Notes: generated by a model from the sequence alone, not told the origin. Counted from the stretch's first letter, positions 1 through 13,517 are shown. The stretch: 64,000 nt of DNA from Paramecium sonneborni (GCA_905182985.1 CAJJDN010000094.1:293474-357473); one strand, 5' to 3'. Program-made: numbers and translations.

Positions 1-787
1 TTAGAAACTTAGGTTTGTTATTTTTCATGTTAATTAAGATTTAGATTTTAGCTATTTATAGAATTGATTGCTTTCTTTAGATCATTTATAAATAATTCTA
101 TATTACTTTAATATCTAAAATGTTACAAAACAGCATATATAGATCCAGAATGACTATTTTTATAGTCATGAATCATATTGATTTCAGATTATTTGAAATG
201 AGACTACAATAATTCATTAAATTTAGAATCTAAATAAATTTATAATGGTTTGAGAGAATTTGATTCTCCTTTTAGTATTTTATTATAAATGTCTGTACAT
301 AATTATAATAATACTTTATCTTATTAATTCCATAATACATTGATCATTCCAAATTATTCAGAAGTATAAGTGTAATTATTAGTTTCAATAACTTTATTTT
401 TAATATCCTCTAATCGTTATACTTAATTATTTTTAGATGATTCTTATTGTATAGATCTATTTGAATCTTCTGAATTATTGTTTATTAATTACTATGGTTT
501 AGCTTAACGTTTAGCTTATTTGAGAGTTTAAAAAGGAGATGTAGGTCTCTCTTAGTAAGTACAATTTTCAATAATTTTATTCAATTTTTCACATAATTAT
601 TGAATATTTATACTATTTTACAAATAATATTATAAAACTTGAATAACTTCTTTATTTTCTTCTATTAACAAACGCTTAACTAATCTAGCCATAGTAACAT
701 CTAATATTTCCTTTTCCTCTAAATCACCTACAACTCCAAATAATAAATCTTATTAACTAATAATGGACTCATTATGATATATATTAC

Positions 788-860
<73 letters not shown>

Positions 861-1460
861 TTATTAATATCTATAATCCTCAAAATTTTCACTACCTCTA
901 GAAGGAACTCTTTAAATAAGTTTTGCTTATACTCTAGTAATTAATTTTGAAGCACCAACATTCTAATTCAAATATAAAGAATTATTATTAGATATCTAAG
1001 ATTCTTCAACCAATTTTCTAATAGATTTACTTCTTCTTTTATCAGGAGATTATTAAGAAGATATTTAAGATTATTTTTTAATATTTGTTGTACTTGTCCC
1101 TTATAATTAAGTTTATACAAGTTTGTGAATAATTTCATCCATTTATCTCATTTTTTTATCATTGTTCAATTAAATTGAAACTATTTTCTTAGATCCTTTA
1201 TATATCCATAAAAATTTATGATAAAATTCATGATCTCTTAATTAATCTTATAATCTATTGCTAAATGAATAGTAAAAGTTAACCCAATTATTGAAATTAT
1301 TAATTAAGGGTTCTAAAGCACATAAAAAATCTAACCCTTAATAATCTTTTTCATCAATCAAGTAAATACAAGTATATTAATCTCCTCCTAAAATCTACTG
1401 AAATTCCTCCAAATCATATATGAAATCAATAAATTATAATTTGTTGTTGTAATCTGACAT
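1..1460 (-). CDS. Q-rich protein of unknown function (3' end beyond window)
   Basis: Read with TAA/TAG as Gln, the minus strand is open from an ATG at 1460 to the left edge with no TGA, about 486 residues and no stop inside the window. It begins MSDYNNKLQFIDF; an in-frame TGA lies upstream near 1626 and no other ATG intervenes, which fixes the start. The first 150 residues are mixed globular sequence (FLCALEPLINNFNNWVNFYY); the rest is charged and Q/S/N-rich with likely coiled coil (EEKEILDVTMARLVKRLL). A run of about 22 Gln near the middle is encoded by a pure TAA repeat. I do not recognise a family. No intron is needed. Real coding is likely; function unknown. Confidence 0.75.
789..854. repeat. 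(TTA)n / (TAA)n trinucleotide repeat encoding poly-Gln
   Basis: About 22 uninterrupted ATT/TTA units. On the minus strand they read as TAA codons, i.e. poly-glutamine within the partial protein at 1-1460. Both flanks stay in the same frame across the repeat. Confidence 0.9.
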
Positions 1461-2604
1461 CTAACTATATTTTAAAGATGTTTATAATAATTTGCTATCA
1501 TTTTAATTTTAATTTTCTTCACTTGCAATAGTGTACACATTGCATCTCGTATAACACAATTATTAAATAAATTATGATAAATCAAAATAGTTACCTTGAA
1601 AAATTAACAATTATTCATACCGTCTTAATCAATTAATCCTATTATTCTGCTTTTTATACCAAATAATTAAACCAAAAGTATCTGCAAAGATTACACATTT
1701 ACTCGTTTATCTAAATTTATTTATTTGACCTTATTCAAATATTTGAGAGTGAGTAACATTTATTAATATATGTTTTTTCAAAATATATTAATTAATATAA
1801 ATTATAGATATATTTTTCAATTCTTTTAAAATATATGTCATGACAAATAAATTTACTCCATAAAAGTATATCTACAAATAAATTTGATAAAGAAAAATTC
1901 AATTCTCAAAAAGATTTTGATAATTTTATTTATTATCTTATAACAAAATCAATGTTCAATATAATTATTTCAATTGTCGAGATATTAAATTTAGTCAGAA
2001 ATTTGTTCAAGGTTTTAATACGTTTGGTAAATAACAAAATTTTATATGATTCCATTTCTAAGAGATAAATTAATTGAATTTTGTAAAAATCAAATGTAGT
2101 ATTAAAATTATTATAGCCTTATCTATTTGAAATCTATGAAAAACTAATTATAGGAAAATATTATAAGCTATTCTTTTTATTACATTTATAATTTTCTAAT
2201 TTATTTTATATTCTATTGTCTTTAATAATTTCACATTGTATTGGATTATAAATTTAAATATCTTCCTATTTTTTTATCAAATAATGTTATTTAATTGTAA
2301 ATTAATTATTATATGTTACAATCATTCAAATATATTTAGATAAAGTCTTTATAATATTTTTTATCTTTCCTATTTATACATGAATATTAGTCTTATCCAA
2401 TTTATAATCTACCCATATTACATATTGATTAAATAGAATTCATTCATTAATTTATTTTATATTATATTTTTCAATGTTTTCAATTGATATAATACTCTTT
2501 TTTTTTTTAACTATTTATTTTGATAGCTCGTAGTTGTAATTCCAAATGAAAGGATTATTTCTTTCATAATTAAACAATAAAAATATATATATTTAATATT
2601 ATAA
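1461..2604. other. Intergenic, no gene seen
   Basis: Very AT-rich spacer between two divergently transcribed genes, so both promoters should lie here. Open frames are short and have no protein-like composition. No RNA gene recognised. Confidence 0.5.
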
Positions 2605-3203
2605 ATGATTCAAAAATCATAAAAACCTAATTCTTAAATAGGTAAAAAATGAATCATTAGTAGATTTGAATAAAATATTTTTGAAAGACTTCTAACTTGA
2701 TTCAAAGTTGAAAAATGTAAAATAATCCTAGGATGGAAAAATAATTACTGAAGAAGGATAAGGATATGCAGATTTTATAAGTTAATCAAAAATTCAGATT
2801 AATGATATTATTGAATTTAAATTGAAATTAATATTCCAGCATCCTTTTGGAGTTTTGAATATAGGTGTTCGAAATATGCAAAATTCGAGTACATATTTTT
2901 CATTCTATGGATGTTAATATTAAGTTAATTAACCAATTTTTTTATAAGGAAAAGAAATACTATAAATTTTATTAGATATGACTTAATAAAGGATATAATG
3001 TGTTATAGGTAATTTAATTATTGTAATACAAAATTTATTAAATTTTTTAGTAAAAAGATCTCATTAAAGAGAGATCTCGAAGTGGTAATTAAAATGATAA
3101 AGTGGAAAGTTGGTTTCCAGAAAGTCTTAAAAATGATCCTTCATCTGAATGGTATATACATTTTTATTTTACAAAATGTTGCATTTAAATTTTAGATGAA
3201 TGA
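2605..3203 (+). CDS. Small unrecognised protein, 2 introns
   Basis: Starts MIQKSQKPNSQI and continues after a 22-nt intron just after codon 12 (ends TAG) and a 28-nt intron before QKDLIKERSRSG (also ending TAG); spliced length is a multiple of three, about 182 residues. The middle (FKLKLIFQHPFGVLNIGVR, then TYFSFYGCQYQVNQP and KEILQILLDMTQQRIQCVI) alternates strands like a beta-sandwich and faintly recalls ciliate SPRY-type proteins, but the match is too weak to name. The stop is followed by a TGATTGATTGATT run that gives further in-frame TGAs. A possible 44-nt intron at the very end would change only the last few residues. Confidence 0.55.
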
Positions 3204-4430
3204 TTGATTGATTGATTGATTATACCCTTTAAAGGGAGAAATATATATAAAATCACTTATTCATATTCTTTAGATCTTTTAAATCTCCTTCTTCTGATGA
3301 ATGATTAAAACTTATTGAAATTAATTGAAATTACACATCTCTTTTAAAATTAATAAATTGAATTATTTATATTTTTAAAAAGAAACAAAATTTATACAAA
3401 TAATTGATCAACAAGTAATTTTAATAAAAAAACTATTTAAATTTTGTTAATAATTTAAATTAATGCATATTATTATAATAAAAATGATCATATATGTAAA
3501 ACCAATTTTTATGGTAAAATGAAAATAATCATAGAAATATACGATCTTATTTATTATAAATACATCATATAATTATTATTCTTTTTACTTATACTTGTAT
3601 TTGAAAAAGTGAAATATTATGCATCATTCTAACAATGAAAAAAAATAATCACATAGTTTTACTGAATTCTAATTAAATTATGAAATATTATCATAATTTT
3701 TAGATATATTTTTGATAAATTTGTAAATTTTTTTAATGTATAATTAATCACACTTGCGAAAAACAAAAGATAGAAATAATTTAAGGTTAGAAATGTTACA
3801 AATTTCATACAAGAATTGAAGTTTATTTGTAACTAAGTCATAGAAATTAATTTATACTTAATAAGGCTAATTAGTATAATCAATTAATGTAAATCATAGA
3901 TTTAATAAACAAGCATCAAATATTAACTTCTTTTCATTTTAATTACCATCAATGAAACAGAATAAGTTAATCTGAATGGAAAATAAAATTGTAGTTAATA
4001 GTTTTCAACAGTTTTAAGAGTTTAAATAATTTCATTGATGATTCATTTTACTTATTATTTATGAAAATAAAAAAATATTCTTGATGAGATTGAATTTCTT
4101 AGATTTAAAAAGATGAGAAAAATATTAATGCAAAACTGAAATAATTATTTCTATTAAAATGATTATTTGATTGTAAGAATTTATGAAAATCCTAATGAGT
4201 AATTTTAAAAACGATTTTATTTAAATTTATGTTGAATAATTATTTAAAATGAAATTAGATATGAGGAATAAAGAGTAAGCAAAGTGTCTGAATAAAATTA
4301 AAAAAATTCTTTTGGATTGAATCAATAAATGAATGCAGAAGAAATTTATATAAGTAAAATAATAAAAAGAATTTGAGATTGAAAATAATAATAACAAGTA
4401 TAATAATATAAAAATATCTAAAATTTAATA
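3204..4430. other. Intergenic, no gene seen
   Basis: AT-rich spacer opening with a (TGAT)n run directly after the previous stop. Short frames near 4250-4310 have somewhat protein-like composition but stop quickly. It separates two genes whose 3' ends both face it. Confidence 0.45.
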
Positions 4431-5436
4431 TCAATTATTATTATTTAGGAACATAGTCGAATAAGATTTGGATTGAGATTACGAAGTTCCGAAAGATGGT
4501 TATCGGTTTTGATTAATAAAATTTGGTTTGATTTAAGATTTAAGATTTAAATCTTCTTATTATCCTTATTGTTCTTATTGTTGTTTTTTAGCTTACCAAT
4601 TATTCAATCTATTTACTAGTAAATTAGATTAATACCTTTCAACCATGACTTCGATATCTTTCTAATGTAAAGGGGATTTAGCAGGAGAATCAGGTTCATT
4701 CATAGAATTACTCAATTATTCAGTTATATCTACATATTGATGAACAGGTATTGAAACTTTAATTTACTAAAGAGAATATCAAGAATAAGAGATTACATCA
4801 TTTACAGCAATAGGTAATTAATCAGAATCAAGAAAATTAGGATTAGGAGTTTATTAATGTGATAATTCATATTTACTATCAGTGGCATTAGTTTTAGATT
4901 TGAATTATGATACTTCTAACTATTATTAACGTTGATATTCTTAATACATGGAACTAGTCATATTTTTAGTATAATAAGGTCCAAAATTGCTAGTATTTCT
5001 TTTAGATTGTTCTAATTATATTGAAATTTCAGATTACATATAATATTTTCACTGTTTTTTCGTACTTAATATAATCTATCAAAAACAGAAGTGTTAGTAA
5101 GTTCATGAGTTAATCTATTTGCATTGTTAAATAGTTCTCTTGACTATAAATTAATCAAAATTTAATACTTCATCATCATATATCTATTATCTCTTCATTT
5201 ATCTATTTAAATTCCATCTGAATAAATCATTTATAGATCTTTATAGATTTACAGATTATTTGTTAATCTAAAATCAATTTATTCTATACTTCAGGTTTGA
5301 ATTAATATGTTTCATTTTGTGGTTTCTCTTTTATTCTTTATTTGGATGCTGGTCGAAAAGAGTTTTTAGCTAGAATTTAAATACGTAATAATTCTTCATT
5401 TGTCAATAGCAATCTCTAAGATGAATACTTCTTCAT
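4431..5436 (-). CDS. Unrecognised Q/S-rich protein, 4 introns
   Basis: Minus-strand gene of 300 residues beginning MKKYSSQRLLLTNEELLRIQ. Four introns restore one frame: 5268-5289 (22 nt), 5144-5168 (25 nt), 5012-5037 (26 nt) and 4767-4796 (30 nt, contains an in-frame TGA); all start GT and end TAG. The first half holds a compact region (NDLFRWNLNRQMKRQQIYDDE, then NRLTHELTNTSVFDRLYQ); the second half is low-complexity and Q-rich. No family recognised. It lies only 88 nt downstream of the co-oriented gene at 5525-6055. Exon lengths sum to 903 nt, a multiple of three, which supports the model. Confidence 0.75.
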
Positions 5437-5524
5437 TTAATTATATAAATTTTATTTCTCATTATTAAAAATGTATTAAGATATATAAAATCAAAATAAA
5501 ATATAAGCAACTTTAATTTAGAAT

Positions 5525-6055
5525 TCATTCGATAATATCAAAAAATTCTTAGATTGAAGTTTATCTTCTAAATCTTCTTTATGGTGCTGTAAACCAATCT
5601 TTACCATAGATTTTTTCAACATAATCAGTAAATGTTATTAATTAATATTGCTTAATTTCTTTATTTTCTTTTAATTAAGTATTAACTGGTGTATTGTTAT
5701 TAAAGAATTCATCTACATCGTTTTTAACTTCTATTTTCAAACCTGGTTTAGATTCATTTCTACGGAATCGAGAGCTTTTATGTTATTATGGAATTTCTGA
5801 AATAGTCTCAACAATATCCATTTTAGATAACATTTTTTTCAGATTAAATTCAGATGGTCTATTAGTTCTTAAAGTATTTTAAGTTTCCATTAAATTGTCA
5901 ATACTGTCTAGCTTCATTGGGGAATAATTTGATAAGAATTTGGACTTAGATTTATCAACTGATTTCAATGGAGATGAGAATAAAATTTCTTAATCATAAT
6001 CCTTATTGAATATGTTCTTAGTTATTGAAGAAAGGTTAGTTTTCCTGTTGGTCAT
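5525..6055 (-). CDS. Unrecognised basic protein, single exon
   Basis: Uninterrupted 177-codon frame starting MTNRKTNLSSITKNIF and ending EFFDIIE before TGA. It is rich in Ser, Asn, Lys and Arg at the N-terminus; the C-terminus (LITFTDYVEKIYGKDWFTAPQ) looks folded. No signal peptide or membrane segment. No family recognised. It sits just upstream of, and in the same direction as, the gene at 4431-5436. The two do not need to be joined, because the second has its own ATG in good context. Confidence 0.65.
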
Positions 6056-6847
6056 TTTAATTTTATAATTCCAAATTTTAATATTTATGAATTTCATTCT
6101 AATTTTGCTTATGAAAAGAAGTGATTAAAATGAATAGAGATATTTATATTAAAATATAAACAATTTTATTCATAGTATTCATTCTTGACTGCTAGAAAAT
6201 AGTAATTCATTATTTTGTTAAGTGTTGCTGGTTAGAAATAGAGTACGTTATTCTTAAATTAATTGTTGTATGTTTAAATCGGTCTTTTTTTAGGTTAATC
6301 TTAATTAATAATGTTTTTCCATAGGAATTGAATTAAACTACCTATTTTATTCTTCTTATCTTATTTTTTTGTAATTCCAACTATTTTCTAAATTTCTGAC
6401 ATCCTAAAAATATTTTCTATTTTATTCTAACAAACTTTGGTTTAATTTATTTTAAGAATTCTAAGTTTGATTATTGTTCAATAATCCACATATTTTTGCA
6501 TGATTAATAATTGAGTTCATTTCACATGCAGTATATATTTTTGTATGTAATGATTTTCTATCTGAACTTAACAAGATGTTTTAATTGTTTTATTTTAATG
6601 ATATTGACCTTTACTTGTTGATATGATCAAAATTTATAGGAGTGTAGGTTAAGGTGGTAATACTTTTAGACATTAATACTTTGATATTCCTAATAAATCT
6701 CTATATTTTTTAATGTATATTATTTCCATTTGATTTTGATAGGATTTTCTAATATCATTAATTTATAATTATTTTGATCCAATTTAAATTAAAATCCTTT
6801 AAAATATTGTAATATATAATAAAAAATGATTATTACCCAAATAATAA
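6056..6847. other. Divergent intergenic spacer, no gene seen
   Basis: AT-rich stretch between two divergent genes; presumed to hold both promoters. No convincing frame or RNA gene seen. Confidence 0.5.
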
Positions 6848-7936
6848 ATGATTCAATCAAAATAGTCAAAATAAAAGTTCAATATTGAAGATTGTTCTGA
6901 ATCTGAATAAGAAGAAACTTAAAGAAAATCTTTGAATGCTTAATCTTAGTCATTATTTTAAACATCTTTATTTAGTGCATTAGACTCTTAAGCTAAACAA
7001 ATTAAAAAGAAACCAATAGTTAAAAAATCTATGACTGAATTCCTTAATAATTATGATTAAAATTTTGATGATGTTTTTGGAAGTATGAATATACCCATGG
7101 ATATTAATGAAAATCATTAAGAAAGTAAAAAGAATTAACATAATAATAATAATAAAGATAATAATAATAATAATGGATAAAAAAGTAATAAAAAGTAATA
7201 AAAAAAGAGACCAATTGAAAGTGTTAATTCAGAATTAGATTCTAATTCTAATTCAGATTTTGAGACTACTATTAAAAAGTAATCAACAAAATCAAATAGA
7301 AATGGGAAAAGGAAGTAATCAAAAAGAATTGTAGATTCAGAACAATCAGATGAATATAAGGATATGGAATAAGTTTAATAAATGTAATAGATTGAAAATA
7401 AAATAAAAAAATAGAGTTAACAAAAAAAATAAACAAAATTAAATAATAAATAATCATCTGAAGAATAATCTAGTGAAAATAAAAAGTATAACCCAAATTC
7501 ATTAGATTTACCATAAGATAGTAAAAAGGATAAGAAAGGATAAAAATTGAAAACAGCAATTTTTAATTTTGGTGAAGAAGAAACATAAACAAAAAAGTAA
7601 ACAAAATAAATTAAGAAAATTAATAAAGATTAAAAATAAGATACAGATAAAAAATAGAATCCAAAAACTAAAAATAAGAGAGAGATTGAATAAGATGATG
7701 ATGATGATTCTGATAAGATTGAATAATTAATTAAGGAATATTAAAAATAAGAACAAGAATTACAAAATAATCTTATAATTAAAAAAGGTAAATAATAAAA
7801 AGAGAATGTACCAAGATAATAGAAAGTAGAGAGTAAGGATAAAAATATAGTTTTCAATAAAGACAGTATAAAAATGAATTCAATGATTCCAAAATCAAAT
7901 AAAGATGATGATGAAGATAATATAAAGGATAAATGA
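6848..7936 (+). CDS. Highly charged Lys/Gln/Asn/Ser-rich protein
   Basis: Single exon, 362 residues, beginning MIQSKQSKQKFNIEDCSE and ending in an acidic tail before TGA. Nearly the whole length is low-complexity: poly-Asn near residue 105, Ser/Asp/Glu patches and long Lys/Gln stretches, with short ordered islands such as KKSMTEFLNNYDQNFDDVFG. This resembles nuclear or nucleolar disordered proteins, but no domain identifies it. It converges on the minus-strand gene at 7968-8562 with only 31 nt between stops. Confidence 0.75.
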
Positions 7937-7967
7937 TATAATAATATATATATTATCTTGGAAATAA

Positions 7968-8562
7968 TCATTTTTATTATAAATGATGGTGCCATTTAGT
8001 TTTTTCTGATAATATTCCTGGATTTGTAATATTTCCTTATTTTCCAAAATTTCCATAAACATTATGAGCAGTGCTTAAGAAATGTCTTTTTACATTGAAA
8101 CTAAAAGGATTAATAATAGTTATATACTGTCTTTCTCCTAATTCAATTTATGATGCATTTTTAGTTAAAATTGGTGCATCTGGTTCAGGTAATCTAGATC
8201 TAAAGGATCCTGTATTATAAGGTTCTAATAATTTATTGGTAGATCCAACATGTAAATTAGGTCTAACTTTATAATCATCTCTTGTTCTATGACAATAAAT
8301 TAATACGCATAAGATGAAGTTGTATATGTAGATTTAGTTTCATGTTCAGCTGGTGTTTTATTAGCAATTTCATAAAATGGAACAGCCTATTAATATTTAT
8401 ATGATATCTTACTTCAGGATTACCTTTTTTCATTCTTACATAAGAGCATGAACTTACTCTTGTATTTTAGAAAAAAGCAGCTGATTTATCTAACTTTAAA
8501 GATGGATGTAACACCATCCTGCCACTTTATATTGATTGTTTAGTTACGGACGGTTGTGACAT
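7968..8562 (-). CDS. Unrecognised small protein, possibly axonemal, 2 introns
   Basis: 182 residues after removing two introns of 26 and 20 nt, both GT...TAG. Starts MSQPSVTKQSIQSGRMVLHP. The C-terminal half is conserved-looking, with SSYATRDDYKVRPNLHVGS, then LPEPDAPILTKNASQIELG and INPFSFNVKRHFLSTAHN. Such short, Tyr/Arg/Pro-rich proteins without catalytic motifs are common among ciliary microtubule-associated proteins, but that is only an impression. Spliced length is a multiple of three. Confidence 0.7.
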
Positions 8563-8705
8563 TCTTATTAATTATATTATTTATTTTATTTAATGAGATC
8601 TAATCATTAATACAATTATAATTATAAATTAGACTAAATATTTTAGAGAGAGAAGTAAATTATTTATAATAAATAGATCATATGATCTTCATTTAAAAAA
8701 GTTGA

Positions 8706-9589
8706 ATGAAATCAAAACCAAAAAAACCTAATCTTAATAAAGAGTATAACATTTAGAAACCTTAGAAAAAAGAAATAACATTCGATAACAACGGAGACGT
8801 TTTGATTTAAATCGTATCTTTCATTTATTTATTCTCATAGAATAATCAGAGCGTATAAATAAGGGTAACAGCTAGTTATATTAAAAAATAACAGAAATAT
8901 GCAATAGACCAATGTAATAAGATTACTTTAAATATGAAGATGAAAATCTATATCATCCTCACAATTTAAATTTAACATTACGCAAGAATCAAGCTCAATA
9001 AATACAATATGAAAATATTTAAATTGCTGATCGCTTAATGAAATAAGAACCAGTCTTGAAAATAGAGGAATTCTCACATTCTTATAAACAAAATTAAAGA
9101 TTGATGATGAGATTACAACGTTATCAATAATCCTAAAATTATATGAATATCATCAGGTAATAAACTTATCAAATTTTAAATTAAGAAACAATATGACATA
9201 TTCTTAAAGAGATTCTACTAATAATAGTTCAATTACTTCTAAAAAAAAAGAAAAACAATAACTTATATTTTAACTTTAACCAATCATTAAGTAATAAAAC
9301 TTAAATATTAATTTTTAGTTTAAAAGCCAAATCTAATGAAATTAAAGGTTTAGAAAAAATAAAGGAAATTAAAGAAAAAATTCAATAATAATAATAAGAA
9401 TTAGAATAAATAAAAAATCAATAAATTAAACCATAATTATTAGAAATAACTTAAATTAATGAGGAATCACAAATTGAAACCTTTAGAAAAGATGAAAATG
9501 TAGAATAATAGATAAAATAATAAATTGAAAAAGAAGTTAAATAATATCAAGAGGAATAAAGTGATGATATTCAATAATAATAATTATGA
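8706..9589 (+). CDS. CFAP97/Hemingway-like domain protein, 4 introns
   Basis: 258 residues after removal of introns of 27, 23, 29 and 28 nt. The third ends in AAG and no TAG acceptor fits; the others end in TAG. Exons sum to 777 nt. The central segment (ENIQIADRLMKQEPVLKIEE, then FSHSYKQNQRLMMRLQRYQQ) resembles the CFAP97 (Hemingway/KIAA1430) signature of a basic helix with paired N...L residues found in ciliary proteins. The C-terminus is a long Q/E/K coiled coil. An axonemal role is inferred from the family resemblance only. The start is the first usable ATG; an earlier ATG hits TGA within eight codons. Confidence 0.65.
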
Positions 9590-9707
9590 TATATTACCTT
9601 TTAACAGTATAGTTTTAAATAAAATAATATTAAAATTAAATTTATTTATTACTCATCAAATTTTAACAGTCATATGAAAAATAAAGAATAAGTGTTAAAA
9701 TAAGTTT

Positions 9708-11518
9708 ATGAAAGTAACTTATAGTTTAAATGTAGATGAGAATAAAGTATTTGGTAAAAAAAATAAACCAAGAAATTAAGAACCTAATATGTTTGATATA
9801 ATGAAATGGCCAGTGGAATAAGATGAACCTTGGGATTTCAAAAAGAAAATATAAGTTGAAAAAGAACCTGAAACTAAAAAATTGATTACTAGAATAAATC
9901 ATGAGAATTAACATTGGTTAACTGAAAATAAAGATAATTTTCGAAACATTGAAAAATTAAAAATAGATGATTCATAAATTCTTGTATAAAGTATATTTAC
10001 AATCTTAAAATAATATAGAATTGGATGAGAAAACAATAAAAAATATAGCATAATAATGTGATTGTAATGATGTTTAAAAATAACCAAATTAATAAATTAA
10101 TTTATAGGAAGATTAAAATATTTAATATAAATTACCTGTTTAATGGAATCCTAAATTATAGACAGCATATCGAGATAATTATTTAGTAAAAGATATAAAA
10201 GACACAAATGAGTTAATGTATTAGTTAGAATAAAATAATAAAAATTTTAAAGGTTAATATAAAGTATAGCATCCATTTGGTGGTTTTTATTATGATGATT
10301 CAAAGAAAGATGAAGAAGAAATAATATCATCTGAAGAAGAAGATTAAGAAAATGATTAAGAAGAGGATTAATAATAAAAAAAGATGACAACTAAATTTAT
10401 AAGGAAAGCTAAGACTCTTGATCCAAATGATCCAGAAGATGCAGCTAAATTATAGAGAAGGAAAGATAGAATAAAGAAATTTTAAGGAGAAACAAGATGG
10501 ATAGCTGATACAGCATTTACAACATATTTTGGTAAACCTGCTTGGGGTCCATATGGATTTAATAATATTAATCCATCTGTTGGAGGTATAGTATATGGAT
10601 AACATATGTTATCTCATAATGTATAACCTCATAGAAATAAAAATGATCCATATTATATTTAAACTTATTAGAATGCATTAAGAAAAGGAGCTGCTGTTGC
10701 AAATGTTGAACCTGAACCACCTAGAAATTGTAGAGAATAAGATAGATTAAATCCTGAATAAGTAGAAGCATAAAAATAAAGAAATTAATTGACTCCATAA
10801 CCATTTTCACAATTGAAAAAGTAAATTGATTCAAAAGGTAAATCTACTATTCCTGAATTCAACATTAAAAAACCAGATTTAACTAATACTCTTAGATTTG
10901 CATCTGAAGCTGGTAGTATCTAAGGAGAATCTCAGATTTAGGATAAATCATAAAAACAACCTAAACAAAAAGGATCAAAAAGACCTTCATCTGCTATTGA
11001 TAATCGTGCATCGAAATCTTAAAAAGATAAAGATGAAAACAAATCTAAACTTAGTAATGATTAGAAAACTAAAGAATCTAAAAAGAAATAAGACAAAAAA
11101 GTTTAGATTTAATCAGAATCTAAATTATAAATTGATGATTAATTAGCCATTCCAGATAAAGCTAATAATAAATTTATAGAAGAATTAAAACAAAAAAAAG
11201 AGAAAGCTAACAGACTTACATGTAAAGTTAATGAAATTAATCCATCTCTGTTAAAATCCTCTCCTAGATAAGAATAAAAATAATAAGTTACAAGTCAACT
11301 ATAAGAAATTAAATCTTTTGATGATAAGTATTATCATTTTTAACATTAGAAATCCACCTGCTAATTATTTATAATAATTAGATCCTATTGAACTTAATCC
11401 AAAGAATTATAAAGGAGTTCCTGCTGATTGGTTACATAGAATACCATTTGCAGGTAAAAAGTAGGAAATTATTAAAAATGGATAATAAACTAGAGACTGT
11501 TTTGATTATGGATTTTGA
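9708..11518 (+). CDS. Unrecognised large hydrophilic protein, 2 introns
   Basis: 586 residues with introns of 28 nt (near 9990) and 22 nt (near 11330), both GT...TAG. Starts MKVTYSLNVDENKVFGKKNK. It has an N-terminal segment rich in Trp/Glu, an acidic patch near residues 195-215, then a conserved-looking central block (GETRWIADTAFTTYFGKPAW, PYGFNNINPSVGG) and a Lys/Ser/Gln-rich tail, ending with FDYGF before TGA. The block GxPAWGPYGFNN with repeated Tyr/Pro has the look of a structural protein. No enzyme motif, signal peptide or membrane helix. Function unknown. Confidence 0.75.
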
Positions 11519-11596
11519 TTTTTAATATTTTATTTTCATTTTTGCTATATTATTTAATTTAACTAATTGTATATAAATTTATAAAACAAAAATTAA

Positions 11597-13326
11597 TCAA
11601 AAAAATTAATAATAATTAGATAAAATTGATTAAATATCTTATTACCATTGATTTTTGTATTTATTTTTTCTATGTTTATTCAAAATCTCTTGATCATAAA
11701 TAAAATTAGTTGAATACAATTCTTATATAATTTTAGACTCTTTAATTTCTTTATAAGTTGTATGTTATTCTTATTATTATTCATTTTTTGAAACAATTTA
11801 TTAAGTTTATGATTAATTTTTTATAGTAATTTATTCATTTTCAACTTAGAGTTATTCTAAAATATTTTAAATATGATCAGGTTCTGAAATTTATGATTAG
11901 TTAATTTAGAAATTTTGGATAATTTTTTATTCATTTTCAGAAATTTCAGATACTTCTATAAGACTGTTTCTAGAATTTAAATTAAACTTTTATTTTGATT
12001 CCTTTTATATATCTAAAGTTGTTTTACGAGAAATGAGTTTAGATTACCTTTTTTAAATTTCTTTTTTTAAAATACTATTTTAATCTTCTTAGAATTATTA
12101 TTATTCTTACTTTTTTGGTGGAGTAGCTGGTAATTTTAATTTTTATTATAAAATTTATTAAGCTGTAAACTTATTATTCCTTGAAGTTATAGTAGATGGA
12201 GAATTAGGAGTTTTGGGTGTAAGAGGACTATTGATTGATTTAATACTACTTTTTCTTCTGATCTATTGAGATTATTGATTAATTTCTTATTAGATTTATA
12301 TTGGTTATAGAGCATATTATTTGGAGACTCTTTTATTTAAATTAGTAGTTCTTCTTCTAGTTGTACTATTAGTTGGTGAACAATCTGTCATTTAATCAGC
12401 GAATTATTCAATTTGATCATGAGATTGTTCAAAATCTTTTTCAGATATTTCTTTAAAATCAATATTATTTATTTTTTCATCAGCTTCTGTATGAATTACA
12501 ATAGATATATCTATTCCATCAAAAAGACTACCACAAGTACGTTTAGTAGGTCTTTTATTTTCAAATAATTATTTTAATTATTCAATTCGATCGACAATTA
12601 AAAAATCCACTAATCATAGACGTATTATATATTACATTTAAATTGATCATTCGTATGATTAATATAGAATTCATTATAATCTTGATTAACAAGTTTAAAT
12701 TCCTTTTTTAATTAGACTAATTTAATATAGACATTTTTTTTTTCTGACTATCTAACATAACCTTTATGAGATTTGAGTATAGTTTATACTTATGTATAGA
12801 TATCTTACATTTTTTATTGGATGAGTTTTTTTTGTTCATTAGCAAATTCATCATTTTTTTCTTCTGTTTTTAGAGTAAATTTTGGACTTTTTGATTATTA
12901 TTTATCAGATTGTTTTTGAATATAAGGTTCAGTTTTTTTATATTATTTTGTAGAGATAGATTCTTTGATTTTATTTTTAGTTTTTGTAAGATTTTTGATT
13001 CTTGATGATAATTTATCACTTTAATCTTAATTAATATTATAGCTATTATTATTATTTCTTTAAACACTTTTAATTTGTGCACTAAATATTTCTTAATCAT
13101 TAAATGAAGAATCTACTCTACATATATTATAATAGGAATATCTACAATATTGTAAGGGAGTGGAAAGTGAACCACGAGAGATATTATCAGTTTTAGTTTT
13201 AAGTGGTGAATTTGAGTAATCATAAACATTATTAATAGATCTGATAGTTGGTTTATTAGATTTATCAAGATTTTTAATACTTAATTATGGTAATCTAAAA
13301 TTGAATGATCTAGTTGCTGTTATCAT
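11597..13326 (-). CDS. Unrecognised coiled-coil protein, 1 intron
   Basis: 567 residues, starting MITATRSFNFRLPQLSI. One 26-nt intron (GT...TAG) joins NDQFKL to DFLIVDRIEQLKQLFENKRP; without it the frame closes. The middle is helical (LIQQKMQDIYTQVQTILKSH, then YIKLVQLKKEFKLVNQDYNE), likely coiled coil; flanks are Ser/Thr/Asn- and Gln-rich with clustered Thr-Pro/Ser-Pro sites (PLTPKTPNSPSTITS) that would suit phosphorylation. The end is basic. No family recognised. It converges tightly on the gene ending at 11518. Confidence 0.75.
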
Positions 13327-13496
13327 TTTAATTAAATAATTAATTAATAATTAGATAATGTTAATTGGTTAGATAGAGAATAGAAGAAAGGATATAAATA
13401 AAATGAAATAAGATATGATATGTTATAAAATCGTGAATGAAAATAAATTTATAAAGTGTGAGAAGGTTTAAAGAAATGAATTAATATTTAAATTTA

Positions 13497-13515
13497 TATT
13501 TATATATATATATAT
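13497..13515. repeat. (TA)n dinucleotide run
   Basis: Alternating TA run immediately upstream of the MORN gene start; a plausible promoter-proximal AT tract, nothing more can be claimed. Confidence 0.5.
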
Positions 13516-13517
13516 AG

